Shown here: positions 1-6,663 of the stretch, one piece after another
How positions within the stretch are numbered: the stretch's first letter is position 1
Layout of the letters: every line of letters starts with the position of its first letter
Made by a program: the position numbers and the translations under genes
The notes under the pieces: model-generated
What the model saw: only the letters and a program-made list of their open reading frames with translations
What the model was told of the DNA's origin: nothing
The model's database searches: none
DNA from: Candidatus Fermentibacterota bacterium
Lineage (GTDB): Bacteria > Fermentibacterota > Fermentibacteria > Fermentibacterales > Fermentibacteraceae
NCBI GenBank assembly: GCA_012523605.1
Contig: JAAYTY010000098.1
Coordinates: 1-12,729, forward strand
Direction of reading: 5' to 3'
DNA length: 12,729 nt

Positions 1-644
1 AGAGCCGTTTCGGGAAGAAGCAGCCTTGCGACCAGAGCCGAGCCGTTGGTGATGGACAGAACCGGCGTGCCGCCGGCGCTGCCGCCCTCCCTGACCCAGA
101 TCCTTCCCACTCGACCGTCGAAGGGAGCCTGTACGAAGCTGTTGTCCGCAATGGCGCCGGCCTGCGCGGCGCCGGCCCTCGCCTGCTGGAGCGCCGCCCT
201 GGCGGCCTCGTACATGGCCCTGGCGTTGTCGATCTCCTGTTCGCTCACCGCACCGGCCTCGTACAGCGTCTCGAGCCTCTCCAGGCTCCTCATCGCGCTG
301 GCCTCGTTAGCAGCCGCGGCGGCAACCGCGGCCTGCGCCGCAGACGACCCGGCGCTGATCGATCTGTCGGTGGCCAGCCTGACCAGCCTCTGTCCGGATA
401 CGACGCTGTCGCCCTCCGAGACCAGGATCTGCTCGACCCTTCCTCCGGCGCTCGAATACACCGTTGCCTCGGAGGAGCCCTCGAGCCTGGCTGCTGCTAT
501 CACCTCTTCGGAGACGGTAGTCGGTGCGACCACCGTTACGGCTACTGGAACCGGCTCGTCCGCGATCTCCCTCTGCCGGCCGCAGGCCGCGGCCAGGACG
601 AGCGCCATGGCTGATGCCGCCGCGATCGTTCGGTGGGGTGTCAT
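1..644 (-). CDS. RND/ABC efflux periplasmic adaptor lipoprotein (HlyD/AcrA family), 3'-truncated by window edge
   Basis: This membrane-fusion protein would link an inner-membrane pump to the TolC-like protein encoded just upstream. The visible 214 residues begin with a lipoprotein-type signal: a basic start (TPHR), a hydrophobic stretch and a lipobox-like LAAAC ending at Cys21. A first half-lipoyl (barrel-sandwich) segment follows at about 59-94, with GGRVEQILVSEGDSV. An alanine-, glutamate- and arginine-rich helical hairpin runs from about 95 to 165. The second lipoyl half, APFDGRVGRIWVREG, begins at about 170. The beta-barrel and membrane-proximal domains lie beyond the left edge. The ATG at 644 overlaps the TGA of the TolC-like gene as ATGA, preceded by GGGGAGAGGA, so translation is probably coupled. 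The family is clear. Whether the pump is RND or MacB/ABC type cannot be told; the TetR-TolC-adaptor order favours RND by inference. Confidence 0.9.
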   Translation of the reverse strand, partial: MTPHRTIAAASAMALVLAAACGRQREIADEPVPVAVTVVAPTTVSEEVIAAARLEGSSEATVYSSAGGRVEQILVSEGDSVVSGQRLVRLATDRSISAGSSAAQAAVAAAAANEASAMRSLERLETLYEAGAVSEQEIDNARAMYEAARAALQQARAGAAQAGAIADNSFVQAPFDGRVGRIWVREGGSAGGTPVLSITNGSALVARLLLPETA

Positions 645-1951
645 TCGTCCTCTCCCCGTTGTTCCAGCGCCAGCACGCCCATCGCGCGGGCGAGCCCGGC
701 CTCTGCCATCCTGAGTGAATAGAGAGCGGAGGCGTGGTTGGTCCTCGCGGCCGTGAGCGCGAGGAAGGCCTGGTCCATGTCCAGCCTCGTTATAACGCCG
801 GCCTCGTAGGAAACCGAGGCGATCTCCGCCCCCTCTTCGGCCTGCGAGACGGTCGAGGCGGTTGCCTCTACCATCCTCCTGGCCTCTTCCAGCGCGTTAC
901 AGGCCTCTGTCAGCCTGAGGCCGCAGTACTGCTCGAGCGACCTGGCCCGCCATGCGCTCGAGAGCATGTCCGACCTGGCGGAATTGTAGCCCGCCACGTC
1001 CGACAGACCGTCGAAGATCGGTATCTGCACCGAGATCATGCTGGTCCACGAGCGGTCGTAATCCTCGGGGTCGAACCGCCAGTCGTCGCCCTGAGCGAGA
1101 AAGCCGTAGCTCGCCTGGAACATCACCGTCGGGGCGAACGAGGCCGCGGCGAGTCTCAGGCCGCCGGCCCCCACCTCGCGCATCCCATCCGCGACCGCGA
1201 GATCGGGACTGCGGGCGAGCATGACCTCCCGCGCCTCCTCGATGCTGCCGACATCGGCGGCGACGGGGACGGGGTCGTCCAGAGAGCCCTCCGGATCGAG
1301 CCCGGTGCTGTCCGGCAGACCGAGGGCCACCGCGAGGGAGGATTTCGCATTCTCCACGCCGAAGGCCGCCGATATCGCCTCCGGGATCCTTGTTTCGTAG
1401 GCCACCCTGCTCTGCAGGAGTTCGAACCTCGAGATCGTCCCGGCGGCGTATCTCTGCTCGGCCAGCGCATAGCCCTGCTCGGCGATGTCCAGGGCCTCCC
1501 GGGCCACATCAGAAAGCTCCTCGGCCAGCAGGACTCCGTAGAATGCGGACGCCACCTGCAGCACGGCGTCCTGCTCGGAGGCGATCGCGTTGTACATCGC
1601 GAGCGTCTCGGCGCTCCGGGCGAGCCCGGCGCCTGCAATGCCCGAGGCCGTGAAGAGAGGGACCGCGGCAGTCAGCCCGACGGAGGAGCTGTATTCGCTC
1701 CCCACGGGGAAGGACCCCATCCCCGGTATCTCCATCTCCTGGATGTCGTGGTTCCTCACCAGTGAACCGGATGCGCTCACCCTCGGGAGGAACCAGAGCC
1801 CCGCCGAGCGTCTCTGCCACGAAGCCGACTCGTACCCGCTCCAGGCCGCCCCCACGTCACCCCTGCTGGAGAGCGCGATCGAGACGGCTTCCTCGAGAGT
1901 GATCGAGAACGCAGCCTGTACGGCCAGGAGGACCGCCGCCGCCGCCTTCAT
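641..1951 (-). CDS. TolC-family outer-membrane efflux factor
   Basis: This is the outer-membrane exit duct of a tripartite efflux pump and should work as a trimer spanning the outer membrane and periplasm. The 436-residue product starts with a short signal peptide (MKAAAAVLLAVQAAFS), followed by the usual ITLEEAVSIAL opening of OEP proteins. The internal duplication typical of the family is visible: the first repeat ends with YAAGTISRFELLQSR at about 169-182, and the second has YEAGVITRLDMDQAFLAL at about 382-399. Beta-strand-like segments lie near 55-105 and 270-315. The length fits the family (about 420-480). ATG 1951 was chosen because AAGGAGGAGAG precedes it directly and it overlaps the TetR stop as ATGA. 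An open frame continues upstream to 2371, but that part lies inside the TetR gene. The 3' end overlaps the adaptor start. Confidence 0.93.
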   Translation of the reverse strand: MKAAAAVLLAVQAAFSITLEEAVSIALSSRGDVGAAWSGYESASWQRRSAGLWFLPRVSASGSLVRNHDIQEMEIPGMGSFPVGSEYSSSVGLTAAVPLFTASGIAGAGLARSAETLAMYNAIASEQDAVLQVASAFYGVLLAEELSDVAREALDIAEQGYALAEQRYAAGTISRFELLQSRVAYETRIPEAISAAFGVENAKSSLAVALGLPDSTGLDPEGSLDDPVPVAADVGSIEEAREVMLARSPDLAVADGMREVGAGGLRLAAASFAPTVMFQASYGFLAQGDDWRFDPEDYDRSWTSMISVQIPIFDGLSDVAGYNSARSDMLSSAWRARSLEQYCGLRLTEACNALEEARRMVEATASTVSQAEEGAEIASVSYEAGVITRLDMDQAFLALTAARTNHASALYSLRMAEAGLARAMGVLALEQRGEDE

Positions 1952-2562
1952 CTCTCCTCCTTCGCCCCGCACCCGGCAAGGCCCTGCAGCAGCACGTCGA
2001 CGATCTCGCCGGGAGAAGGCTTGTGCTCCCTGGAGTCGAACCCGTAGATGCCCCTCGCGAGATAGGCGTGGATGACGGAGGCGAAGATCCTGCAGGAGAG
2101 GTCCATGTCGGTCGCGGGGGATATCTCGCCCCTCTCGACGCCGAGCTCGAACAGCCTGGTGAGGAGGGAGTGCATCTCCGTCATCTCGTCGCGCAGGGAC
2201 GGCAGAAGGGTCCTCAGGTTGGGATCCCAGGCGAAGGCGAGGTGCACCTTGGCCCGGCGGGGCTCGGTCAGGGGGGTCTCGAGGAATCGTTCCGCTATTC
2301 TGCAGAGGCTCTCCCTTAGTGTGCGTCCGGAAGAGATCTCGTTCCTGACGATGTCCTTCAGATCCTCCCATACCATCCGGGCGAGCGCGGTGAAGAGCCC
2401 GCGCTTGCTCTTGAAGTAGTAGTAGATGGTGGGTTTCGTTATTCCGCAGGACTCCGCTATCGAGTTCATCGAGACGCCCGCGTAGTTCTTCTCGGCCAGA
2501 GCTTCCATGGCGGCCGCGAGTATCTTCTGTCTTATATTGCTGTCACGCATGGTTCTACCCAT
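1948..2562 (-). CDS. TetR/AcrR-family transcriptional repressor
   Basis: This is a DNA-binding repressor that probably controls the efflux operon it heads, released when a toxic or signal ligand binds. The product has 204 residues. The TetR_N domain spans about 12-57, with helix-turn-helix SMNSIAESCGITKPTIYYYF at about 31-50, which is very close to the family consensus (GVTKGTLYYHF-like). The C-terminal helical ligand and dimer domain covers the rest; its ligand cannot be predicted. ATG 2562 (MGRTMRDSN) is preferred because GGGAGGTG lies 8 bases upstream. ATG 2550 is a weaker alternative, and the frame stays open to 2730 without a good start. The last codons overlap the TolC-like start by 4 bases, so the repressor is co-transcribed with its predicted targets. 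A promoter with an internal inverted repeat lies directly upstream. Confidence 0.93.
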   Translation of the reverse strand: MGRTMRDSNIRQKILAAAMEALAEKNYAGVSMNSIAESCGITKPTIYYYFKSKRGLFTALARMVWEDLKDIVRNEISSGRTLRESLCRIAERFLETPLTEPRRAKVHLAFAWDPNLRTLLPSLRDEMTEMHSLLTRLFELGVERGEISPATDMDLSCRIFASVIHAYLARGIYGFDSREHKPSPGEIVDVLLQGLAGCGAKEER

Positions 2563-2589
2563 TCTCCAGCACCTCCCAGATAGAAGGAG

Positions 2590-2618
2590 AATATACCAGT
2601 CGGTAGGCATGTATGCAA
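2590..2618 (-). promoter_or_regulatory. Sigma-70-like promoter of the TetR-TolC-adaptor operon
   Basis: Read on the minus strand, TTGCAT (2618-2613) and TATATT (2595-2590) are separated by exactly 17 bases, a good housekeeping promoter in an otherwise GC-rich genome. Transcription would begin near 2583, giving a leader of about 20 bases that contains the TetR gene's GGGAGGTG ribosome binding site. Spacing and motifs are seen directly; activity is inferred. Confidence 0.65.
2594..2616. promoter_or_regulatory. Probable TetR operator: two adjacent inverted repeats
   Basis: TACCAGTCGGTA (2594-2605) is an inverted repeat with half-sites TACC and GGTA around four central bases. One base further on, GCATGTATGC (2607-2616) is a second imperfect palindrome (GCAT, two bases, ATGC). 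Together they fill the promoter spacer and touch the -10 and -35 boxes of the minus-strand promoter. This is the normal position for an autorepressing TetR protein. That this repressor binds here is inferred from position and symmetry. Confidence 0.55.
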
Positions 2619-2632
2619 GCCCCGGGATGTCG

Positions 2633-2661
2633 TTGACTTGCCGCCGACCCCGGCCGATGTT
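2633..2661 (+). promoter_or_regulatory. Candidate promoter for the 2-oxoacid oxidoreductase operon
   Basis: TTGACT at 2633-2638 is a good -35 match. At 17-base spacing the -10 would be GATGTT (2656-2661), which is weak. It would give a leader of about 65 bases before the GTG at 2733. It points away from the TetR promoter, and the two are separated by about 15 bases. No other convincing plus-strand promoter was seen between 2563 and 2732. Confidence 0.3.
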
Positions 2662-2732
2662 CCATTCTGATAGTTCGCGGCGGGGCTGTTCCGCAGCCGC
2701 GCTGGTCTTCGTTATGAACAAGGAGGTCACCT

Positions 2733-2984
2733 GTGGGTGAAGACAGGCGGTACCCCTTCTGCGAGATCGACCAGGAGGAGTGCAAGGGCTGCGGCCTGTG
2801 TGTCGCGTCGTGCCCTGCGAAAGTGCTGGAGATCGATCAGGGGAAGCTCAACTCCAAGGGATTCCATCCCTCGAGCTACAAGGGCCAGGGCTGCCTCGGA
2901 TGCGGGAACTGCTTCTACACCTGTCCCGAGCCGGGAGCCGTCACGGTCTATCTCAAGGGATACGTCCCCGAGGAGGTGAAATGA
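2733..2984 (+). CDS. 2-oxoacid:ferredoxin oxidoreductase delta subunit, 2x[4Fe-4S] ferredoxin
   Basis: This is the small electron-transfer subunit that carries electrons from the thiamine-bound intermediate in the beta subunit to soluble ferredoxin. The product has 83 residues with two complete cluster motifs: C17-x2-C20-x2-C23-x3-C27-P and C54-x2-C57-x2-C60-x3-C64-P. Both end in CP as in bacterial-type ferredoxins, so two low-potential [4Fe-4S] clusters are expected. An extra Cys10 lies outside the motifs. The GTG start at 2733 is supported by AGGAGGT six bases upstream, and the frame has no better ATG. The gene leads the operon and touches the alpha-subunit gene (TGATG), so the subunits are probably made in equal amounts. 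Its size and place before a VorB/KorA-type alpha gene match the KorD/VorD subunit. A free-standing ferredoxin is less likely. Confidence 0.92.
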   Translation: MGEDRRYPFCEIDQEECKGCGLCVASCPAKVLEIDQGKLNSKGFHPSSYKGQGCLGCGNCFYTCPEPGAVTVYLKGYVPEEVK

Positions 2985-4036
2985 TGGCCAGGAAGCTCAT
3001 GAAGGGAAACTACGCCGCGGTATGCGGCGCCGCGCTTGCCGGTTGCGAGGCCTACTACGGCTACCCCATCACACCCGCCAGCGAAATAGCGGAAGCCGCC
3101 GCAGCCATATTCCCGAAGCTGGGCAGGACATTCCTCCAGGCCGAGTGCGAGACGGCCTCGATCAACATGGTCTATGGCGCGGCCGGGTGTGGAAAGCGTG
3201 TGATGACCGCGAGCTCCGGCCCCGGCATCAGCCTCAAGCAGGAGGGGCTTTCCTACTGCGCCGGCTCGGCTCTTCCCTGCGTCGTGGTGGACGTCATGCG
3301 CGGCGGGCCCGGGCTTGGCAACATCGGTCCCGAGCAGGGCGACTACAACCAGGTTGTGAAGGGCGGAGGCCACGGCAACTACCGGGTGATAGTCCTCGCA
3401 CCCAATTCCTGCCAGGAGATGTGCGACCTCACGATGCTGGCCTTCGAGCTGGCGGACAGGTACAGGAATCCGGTCTTCGTCCTGACGGACGGTGTCATCG
3501 GCCAGATGATGGAAGCCGTCGAGCTTCCCGAACCGGTCACGATCTTCCCCGACAAGAGCGGCTGGGCGGTCCGGGGCACGGCGGACACCCATCATCTGAT
3601 CAACTCCATCTACCTGGCGCACGACGAGCTCGAGTGGTGGAACAACGAACTCAGGAAGAAGTACGAGGAGATCGAGAAAAACGAGGTCCGCTTCGAGGAG
3701 TACATGATGGACGACGCGGAGTACGCGCTCATAGGCTACGGCTGTGTGAGCCGCGTGCTGCGGTCGGCTGTCGAGGAGGGCAGGTCGAAGGGTGCGAAGC
3801 TCGGCCTCCTGAGACCCGTCACTCTGTTTCCGTTCCCGTCGAAGCGCATTTCCGAGCTTCCCGACCGGGGTGTGAAGGGCATCCTGACCGTGGAACTCTC
3901 CACCGGGCAGATGGTGCACGACGTCAACCTCGCCCTGTGCGGAAAGGCCAGATCCGATTTCCACTACAGGGTCGGCGGCAACCTTCCTTCCGCGGCGGAG
4001 ATCCTCGACAGGGTCTCCGAGCTCTACGGAGTGTGA
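2984..4036 (+). CDS. vorB: 2-oxoacid:ferredoxin oxidoreductase alpha subunit (VorB/KorA type)
   Basis: With the beta and gamma parts encoded next, this subunit catalyses 2-oxoacid + CoA + oxidised ferredoxin to acyl-CoA + CO2 + reduced ferredoxin. In the 350-residue product the N-terminal domain carries YYGYPITPASE (24-34), a Glu-containing AECET (53-57), SGPGISLKQEG (78-88) and MRGGPGLGNI (105-114). These are the signature blocks of this subunit. The second domain runs from about 246 to 350, with RPVTLFPFP at 277-285. The blocks read closest to sequences annotated VorB (3-methyl-2-oxobutanoate), but 2-oxoglutarate-specific KorA is very similar, so the substrate is open. Two ATGs are adjacent: 2984 sits 7 bases from AGGAGG, whereas 2981 sits 4 bases away and adds one Met. 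The gene ends two bases before the beta-gamma start. Confidence 0.93.
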   Translation: MARKLMKGNYAAVCGAALAGCEAYYGYPITPASEIAEAAAAIFPKLGRTFLQAECETASINMVYGAAGCGKRVMTASSGPGISLKQEGLSYCAGSALPCVVVDVMRGGPGLGNIGPEQGDYNQVVKGGGHGNYRVIVLAPNSCQEMCDLTMLAFELADRYRNPVFVLTDGVIGQMMEAVELPEPVTIFPDKSGWAVRGTADTHHLINSIYLAHDELEWWNNELRKKYEEIEKNEVRFEEYMMDDAEYALIGYGCVSRVLRSAVEEGRSKGAKLGLLRPVTLFPFPSKRISELPDRGVKGILTVELSTGQMVHDVNLALCGKARSDFHYRVGGNLPSAAEILDRVSELYGV

Positions 4037-4038
4037 CG

Positions 4039-5475
4039 ATGGCAAGACCAGCCGTTCTCAGGAAGCCGCTGGGCTTCGTCGGCCGCTACGAGCACAAGCC
4101 CGGCGCCGAGAAGAACAGGACGCACTACTGTCCGGGATGCGGCCACGGGATACTCCACAAGCTGATAGCCGAGGCGCTCGAGGACTTCGAGATCACCGAC
4201 AGGGCGATCATGATAAGCCCGGTGGGCTGCAGCGTCTTCGCTTACTACTATTTCAACGCCGGCAACCTGCAGGTGCCGCACGGCCGCGCCCCGGCCGTCG
4301 CCACGGCGGTCTCGAGGGCTAATCCGCATGCCGTGGTCATGAGCTACCAGGGCGATGGCGACCTCGCCGCCATAGGCGGGAACCATATAGTCCAGGCGGC
4401 CAACAGGGGTGAGAACATCGCCGTATTCTTCGTGAACAACGCCATCTATGGCATGACCGGCGGCCAGATGGCGCCCACGACCATAGAGGGCATGAAGACG
4501 ACGACCACTCCGTACGGCCGGAACCCGCTGACCGACGGCTATCCGATGAAGATCTCCGAGCTCCTCGACTCGCTCCATGCCCCGGTGTTCATCGCGAGAA
4601 CCTCCCTGCACGATCCTGCGAACATCAGGAAGACAAGGGCGGCGGTTCGCAAGGCCATCCAGTACACGATTGAGAAGAAGGGATTCTCCCTCGTGGAAGT
4701 CCTGAGCATGTGCCCCAGCAACTGGAAGATGGATGCCGTTTCCTCGCAGGAGTGGATACGCGACGTGCTGATCCCCGTCTTCCCGCTGGGGACCCTCAGG
4801 GACAGGGGTTCCGAGGCGGTGGAGATGAAGCGGCCCGTACCGACCTTCGATCCGGCGAAGGTGAGGGAGGTGCTGGGCGTCGGCGGCGGGAAGCAGAAAG
4901 CCCTCGCCAGGCGCAGAGTCGATCCAAAGTATGCCGACCCATCCATACGGATCGCCGGATTCGGCGGCCAGGGCATACTGTCGGCGGGAACCGCCATCGC
5001 GAACGTGGGGCTGGAGTACGGCTACAATGTCTCTTGGCTGCCGTCCTACGGCCCCGAGATGCGGGGAGGGACGGCCAACTGCTCGGTAAAGATCCGTGAA
5101 GGGAGCATCGGCGAGCCGGAGGCGACTCAGCCCACGGTGGTGATCGCCATGAACAGGCCCAGCATGGAGAAGTTCGAACAGATCCTGAAGCCGGGCGGAA
5201 CTCTCATCTACAACAGCACGCTGATCGAGGTGGAGCCGGGCAGGAAGGACGTCGAAACATGGGCGGTCCCGATAACGGGGATCGCCGACGGGCTCGGGAA
5301 CACCAAGGTGCAGAGCATGGTCGCCGTCGGCGCCTTCGCCGGAGTGACCGGCCTCTTCGGACTGGATGACATCAAGGGGCTCCTTCCCGCGATGTTCGAA
5401 AGCGAAGCTATGGTCCTCCTCAACGAGAAAGCCGTAGAGGCGGGATACGACTACGTCACCGGAATGAGGAGATAG
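4039..5475 (+). CDS. Fused beta-gamma subunit of 2-oxoacid:ferredoxin oxidoreductase (TPP domain + POR gamma domain)
   Basis: One 478-residue chain carries what are usually two proteins. Residues 1 to about 260 are the thiamine-diphosphate-binding beta subunit (KorB/VorA type): CPGCGHG at 31-37, SPVGCSVF at 60-67, and the TPP/Mg motif starting GDGD at 105-108 and running to FVNNAIYGMTGGQ near 131-143. A linker of about 40 residues, rich in Gly, Lys and Arg, follows. Residues 302-478 are the gamma domain: GFGGQG at 307-312 and SYGPEMRGGTANCSV at 336-350. No separate gamma gene lies in the operon, so the fusion probably supplies both functions. The start ATG 4039 follows the alpha stop by two bases; the frame is open further upstream only inside the alpha gene. 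Both domains look intact, with no sign of a frameshift at the joint. Confidence 0.92.
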   Translation: MARPAVLRKPLGFVGRYEHKPGAEKNRTHYCPGCGHGILHKLIAEALEDFEITDRAIMISPVGCSVFAYYYFNAGNLQVPHGRAPAVATAVSRANPHAVVMSYQGDGDLAAIGGNHIVQAANRGENIAVFFVNNAIYGMTGGQMAPTTIEGMKTTTTPYGRNPLTDGYPMKISELLDSLHAPVFIARTSLHDPANIRKTRAAVRKAIQYTIEKKGFSLVEVLSMCPSNWKMDAVSSQEWIRDVLIPVFPLGTLRDRGSEAVEMKRPVPTFDPAKVREVLGVGGGKQKALARRRVDPKYADPSIRIAGFGGQGILSAGTAIANVGLEYGYNVSWLPSYGPEMRGGTANCSVKIREGSIGEPEATQPTVVIAMNRPSMEKFEQILKPGGTLIYNSTLIEVEPGRKDVETWAVPITGIADGLGNTKVQSMVAVGAFAGVTGLFGLDDIKGLLPAMFESEAMVLLNEKAVEAGYDYVTGMRR

Positions 5476-5482
5476 GAGCCCG

Positions 5483-5511
5483 GGGAGCCCCGGCCCTTCG
5501 GGCCGGCTCCC
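5483..5511 (+). terminator. GC-rich hairpin after the oxidoreductase operon (terminator or attenuator without U-tract)
   Basis: GGGAGCC and GGCCC pair with GGGCC and GGCTCCC around a small TTC loop, with a two-C bulge in the left arm, giving a very stable stem. It begins 8 bases after the TAG of the fusion gene and ends next to the ribosome binding site of the following barrel gene. No T-run follows, so it is not a classical intrinsic terminator. It could slow or partly stop RNA polymerase or protect the 3' end of the upstream message. Confidence 0.5.
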
Positions 5512-5528
5512 AGGAGGGGGGAGATGCC

Positions 5529-6629
5529 ATGTCCCGTTTCGAATGCGTCCGAGGCCTGGCGGCCGTTCTCGCTGCAGTTCTCTCCGCGACCCGGCCGGCC
5601 ATGTCGTTCGGATACGAGGATGCGATCGGGATCGGGACCGATCTTCCGGGCATCTCCCCCTCGACCCTGGCCCTGGGCGGGGTGAGGGCCGTCAGCTACG
5701 GAGAACCCGCGTGCGTGTTGCTGAATCCCGCCTATCTCTGCCGCTATTCGACGACGGGCCTGTCCGTGTCCATCGGTCCCGGCATCGCGAAGGAGCAGCT
5801 CGACGACAGCACTGGAAGGCATACCAGGGACTACATCGCCCTGGGCCAGCTCGCCGCCTCGGCGAGGATACCGCTGGGCGGCTCGTTCGCGGCAGGAGCG
5901 GGAATCGCCAGGATCACAGACCAGTCCTACGACGGCCTGCATTACATAGCAGACGATCCCGTACTGCCCGGCAAGATCACCGGCCTGGAGACCTACGGGT
6001 CTTCCGGCGGGCTCTGGGAGGCCGTCGGAGGCCTCTCGTGGAGGGCCCGCCGGTGGCTGCTGCTCGGAGCGTCGGCAGGCCCCAGATTCGGCAGCGGCAA
6101 GGGCGAGTACGAGTACGACGACTGGGAGGGGGAGGACGATTCTACTTCCACTGTCACCTGGGAGGAATCGTCCGTGGCCGTCCACGCCGGAGTCTCCATT
6201 CCGTTCGATCTCAACTCGATCGGCGTCTCCTGGACTTCCGGTTCGGACAGGTATCCGGCCAGGGTGGCGGCCGGCGCCCTCCTGTTCTCCGGCAGCGGCC
6301 TCAAGGGCTCCTTCGGCGGAGAGGTGGAGATCATAGATCCCGGCGAGGATCAGACGATCTCCGGGAGGCTGATGGGGGCGGTGTCGCCCAGCCGGCAGAT
6401 GGAGCTCAGGGGTTCCTTCTTCTTCTCAGACAGGGGGAGTTCGGCGGAGAGCAGGAGCAGGCTCGGGCTCTCCTTCGGCGTGGGGCTCACGCTCGGGCGA
6501 GCCTTGCTCGAGGCCGCCTTCTCTTCCTGCAGCTCCAAGAGGGAGACTACGGCCTTCGGATTCGAAGGCTTCGAGGATGTGACCGATCGTCTTTCGGTCT
6601 TCGCAGCCGGGCTGACGCTCGCGCTCTGA
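5529..6629 (+). CDS. Predicted outer-membrane beta-barrel protein (FadL/PorV-like)
   Basis: No exact family is recognised. The 366-residue product starts with a signal peptide: Arg/Cys near the start, the hydrophobic stretch LAAVLAAVLSA at 10-20, and probable cleavage near 25-27. The mature protein is a chain of alternating, glycine-rich strands. Its opening STLALGGVRAVSYGEPACVLLNPA at about 45-68 matches the pattern GG.r.a......a...NPA seen at the mature N-terminus of FadL/TodX and PorV-type outer-membrane proteins. An acidic, Tyr/Ser/Thr-rich loop (about 192-213) could be surface exposed. The last strand ends in a hydrophobic Leu. AGGAGGGGGGAG lies about 6 bases before ATG 5529. It follows the oxidoreductase genes on the same strand, but a strong hairpin intervenes, so co-transcription is uncertain. 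The role could be uptake of hydrophobic substrates or a secretion accessory; both are guesses. Confidence 0.72.
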   Translation: MSRFECVRGLAAVLAAVLSATRPAMSFGYEDAIGIGTDLPGISPSTLALGGVRAVSYGEPACVLLNPAYLCRYSTTGLSVSIGPGIAKEQLDDSTGRHTRDYIALGQLAASARIPLGGSFAAGAGIARITDQSYDGLHYIADDPVLPGKITGLETYGSSGGLWEAVGGLSWRARRWLLLGASAGPRFGSGKGEYEYDDWEGEDDSTSTVTWEESSVAVHAGVSIPFDLNSIGVSWTSGSDRYPARVAAGALLFSGSGLKGSFGGEVEIIDPGEDQTISGRLMGAVSPSRQMELRGSFFFSDRGSSAESRSRLGLSFGVGLTLGRALLEAAFSSCSSKRETTAFGFEGFEDVTDRLSVFAAGLTLAL

Positions 6630-6639
6630 GCGGCGGATT

Positions 6640-6658
6640 CCGGCGGGCTCCCTGCCGG
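6640..6658. terminator. Short GC hairpin between convergent genes
   Basis: CCGGCGG and CC-T-GCCGG pair around a GCTC loop in the 34-base gap between the barrel gene and ndk, whose 3' ends face each other. It could act on both strands, but no U-tract follows on either, so it is a weak terminator candidate. Confidence 0.35.
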
Positions 6659-6663
6659 GCCGG

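Noticed and set aside
734..1765. Plus-strand open frame of 343 codons opposite the TolC-like gene
   Set aside because: Antisense to a gene with the full OEP repeat pattern; its Arg/Gly/His-rich translation shows no domain.
2676..2699. Hairpin GCGGC...GCCGC in the leader before the ferredoxin gene
   Set aside because: Only a 5-base stem with a long loop in GC-rich DNA; too weak to call a riboswitch or attenuator.
2563..2730. N-terminal extension of the TetR gene to 2730
   Set aside because: The extension would cover the promoter and operator, has no ribosome binding site, and does not resemble the TetR N-terminus, which starts naturally at 2562.
2948..4045. Minus-strand open frame of 365 codons opposite the alpha subunit
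   Set aside because: It is antisense to a clearly recognised VorB-type gene, with no domain resemblance and His/Val/Gly-rich biased composition typical of shadow frames.
5451..6185. Minus-strand open frame of 244 codons over the barrel gene and the end of the fusion gene
   Set aside because: It overlaps two supported genes and the intergenic hairpin, and its translation is Arg/Gly/Pro-rich without domains.
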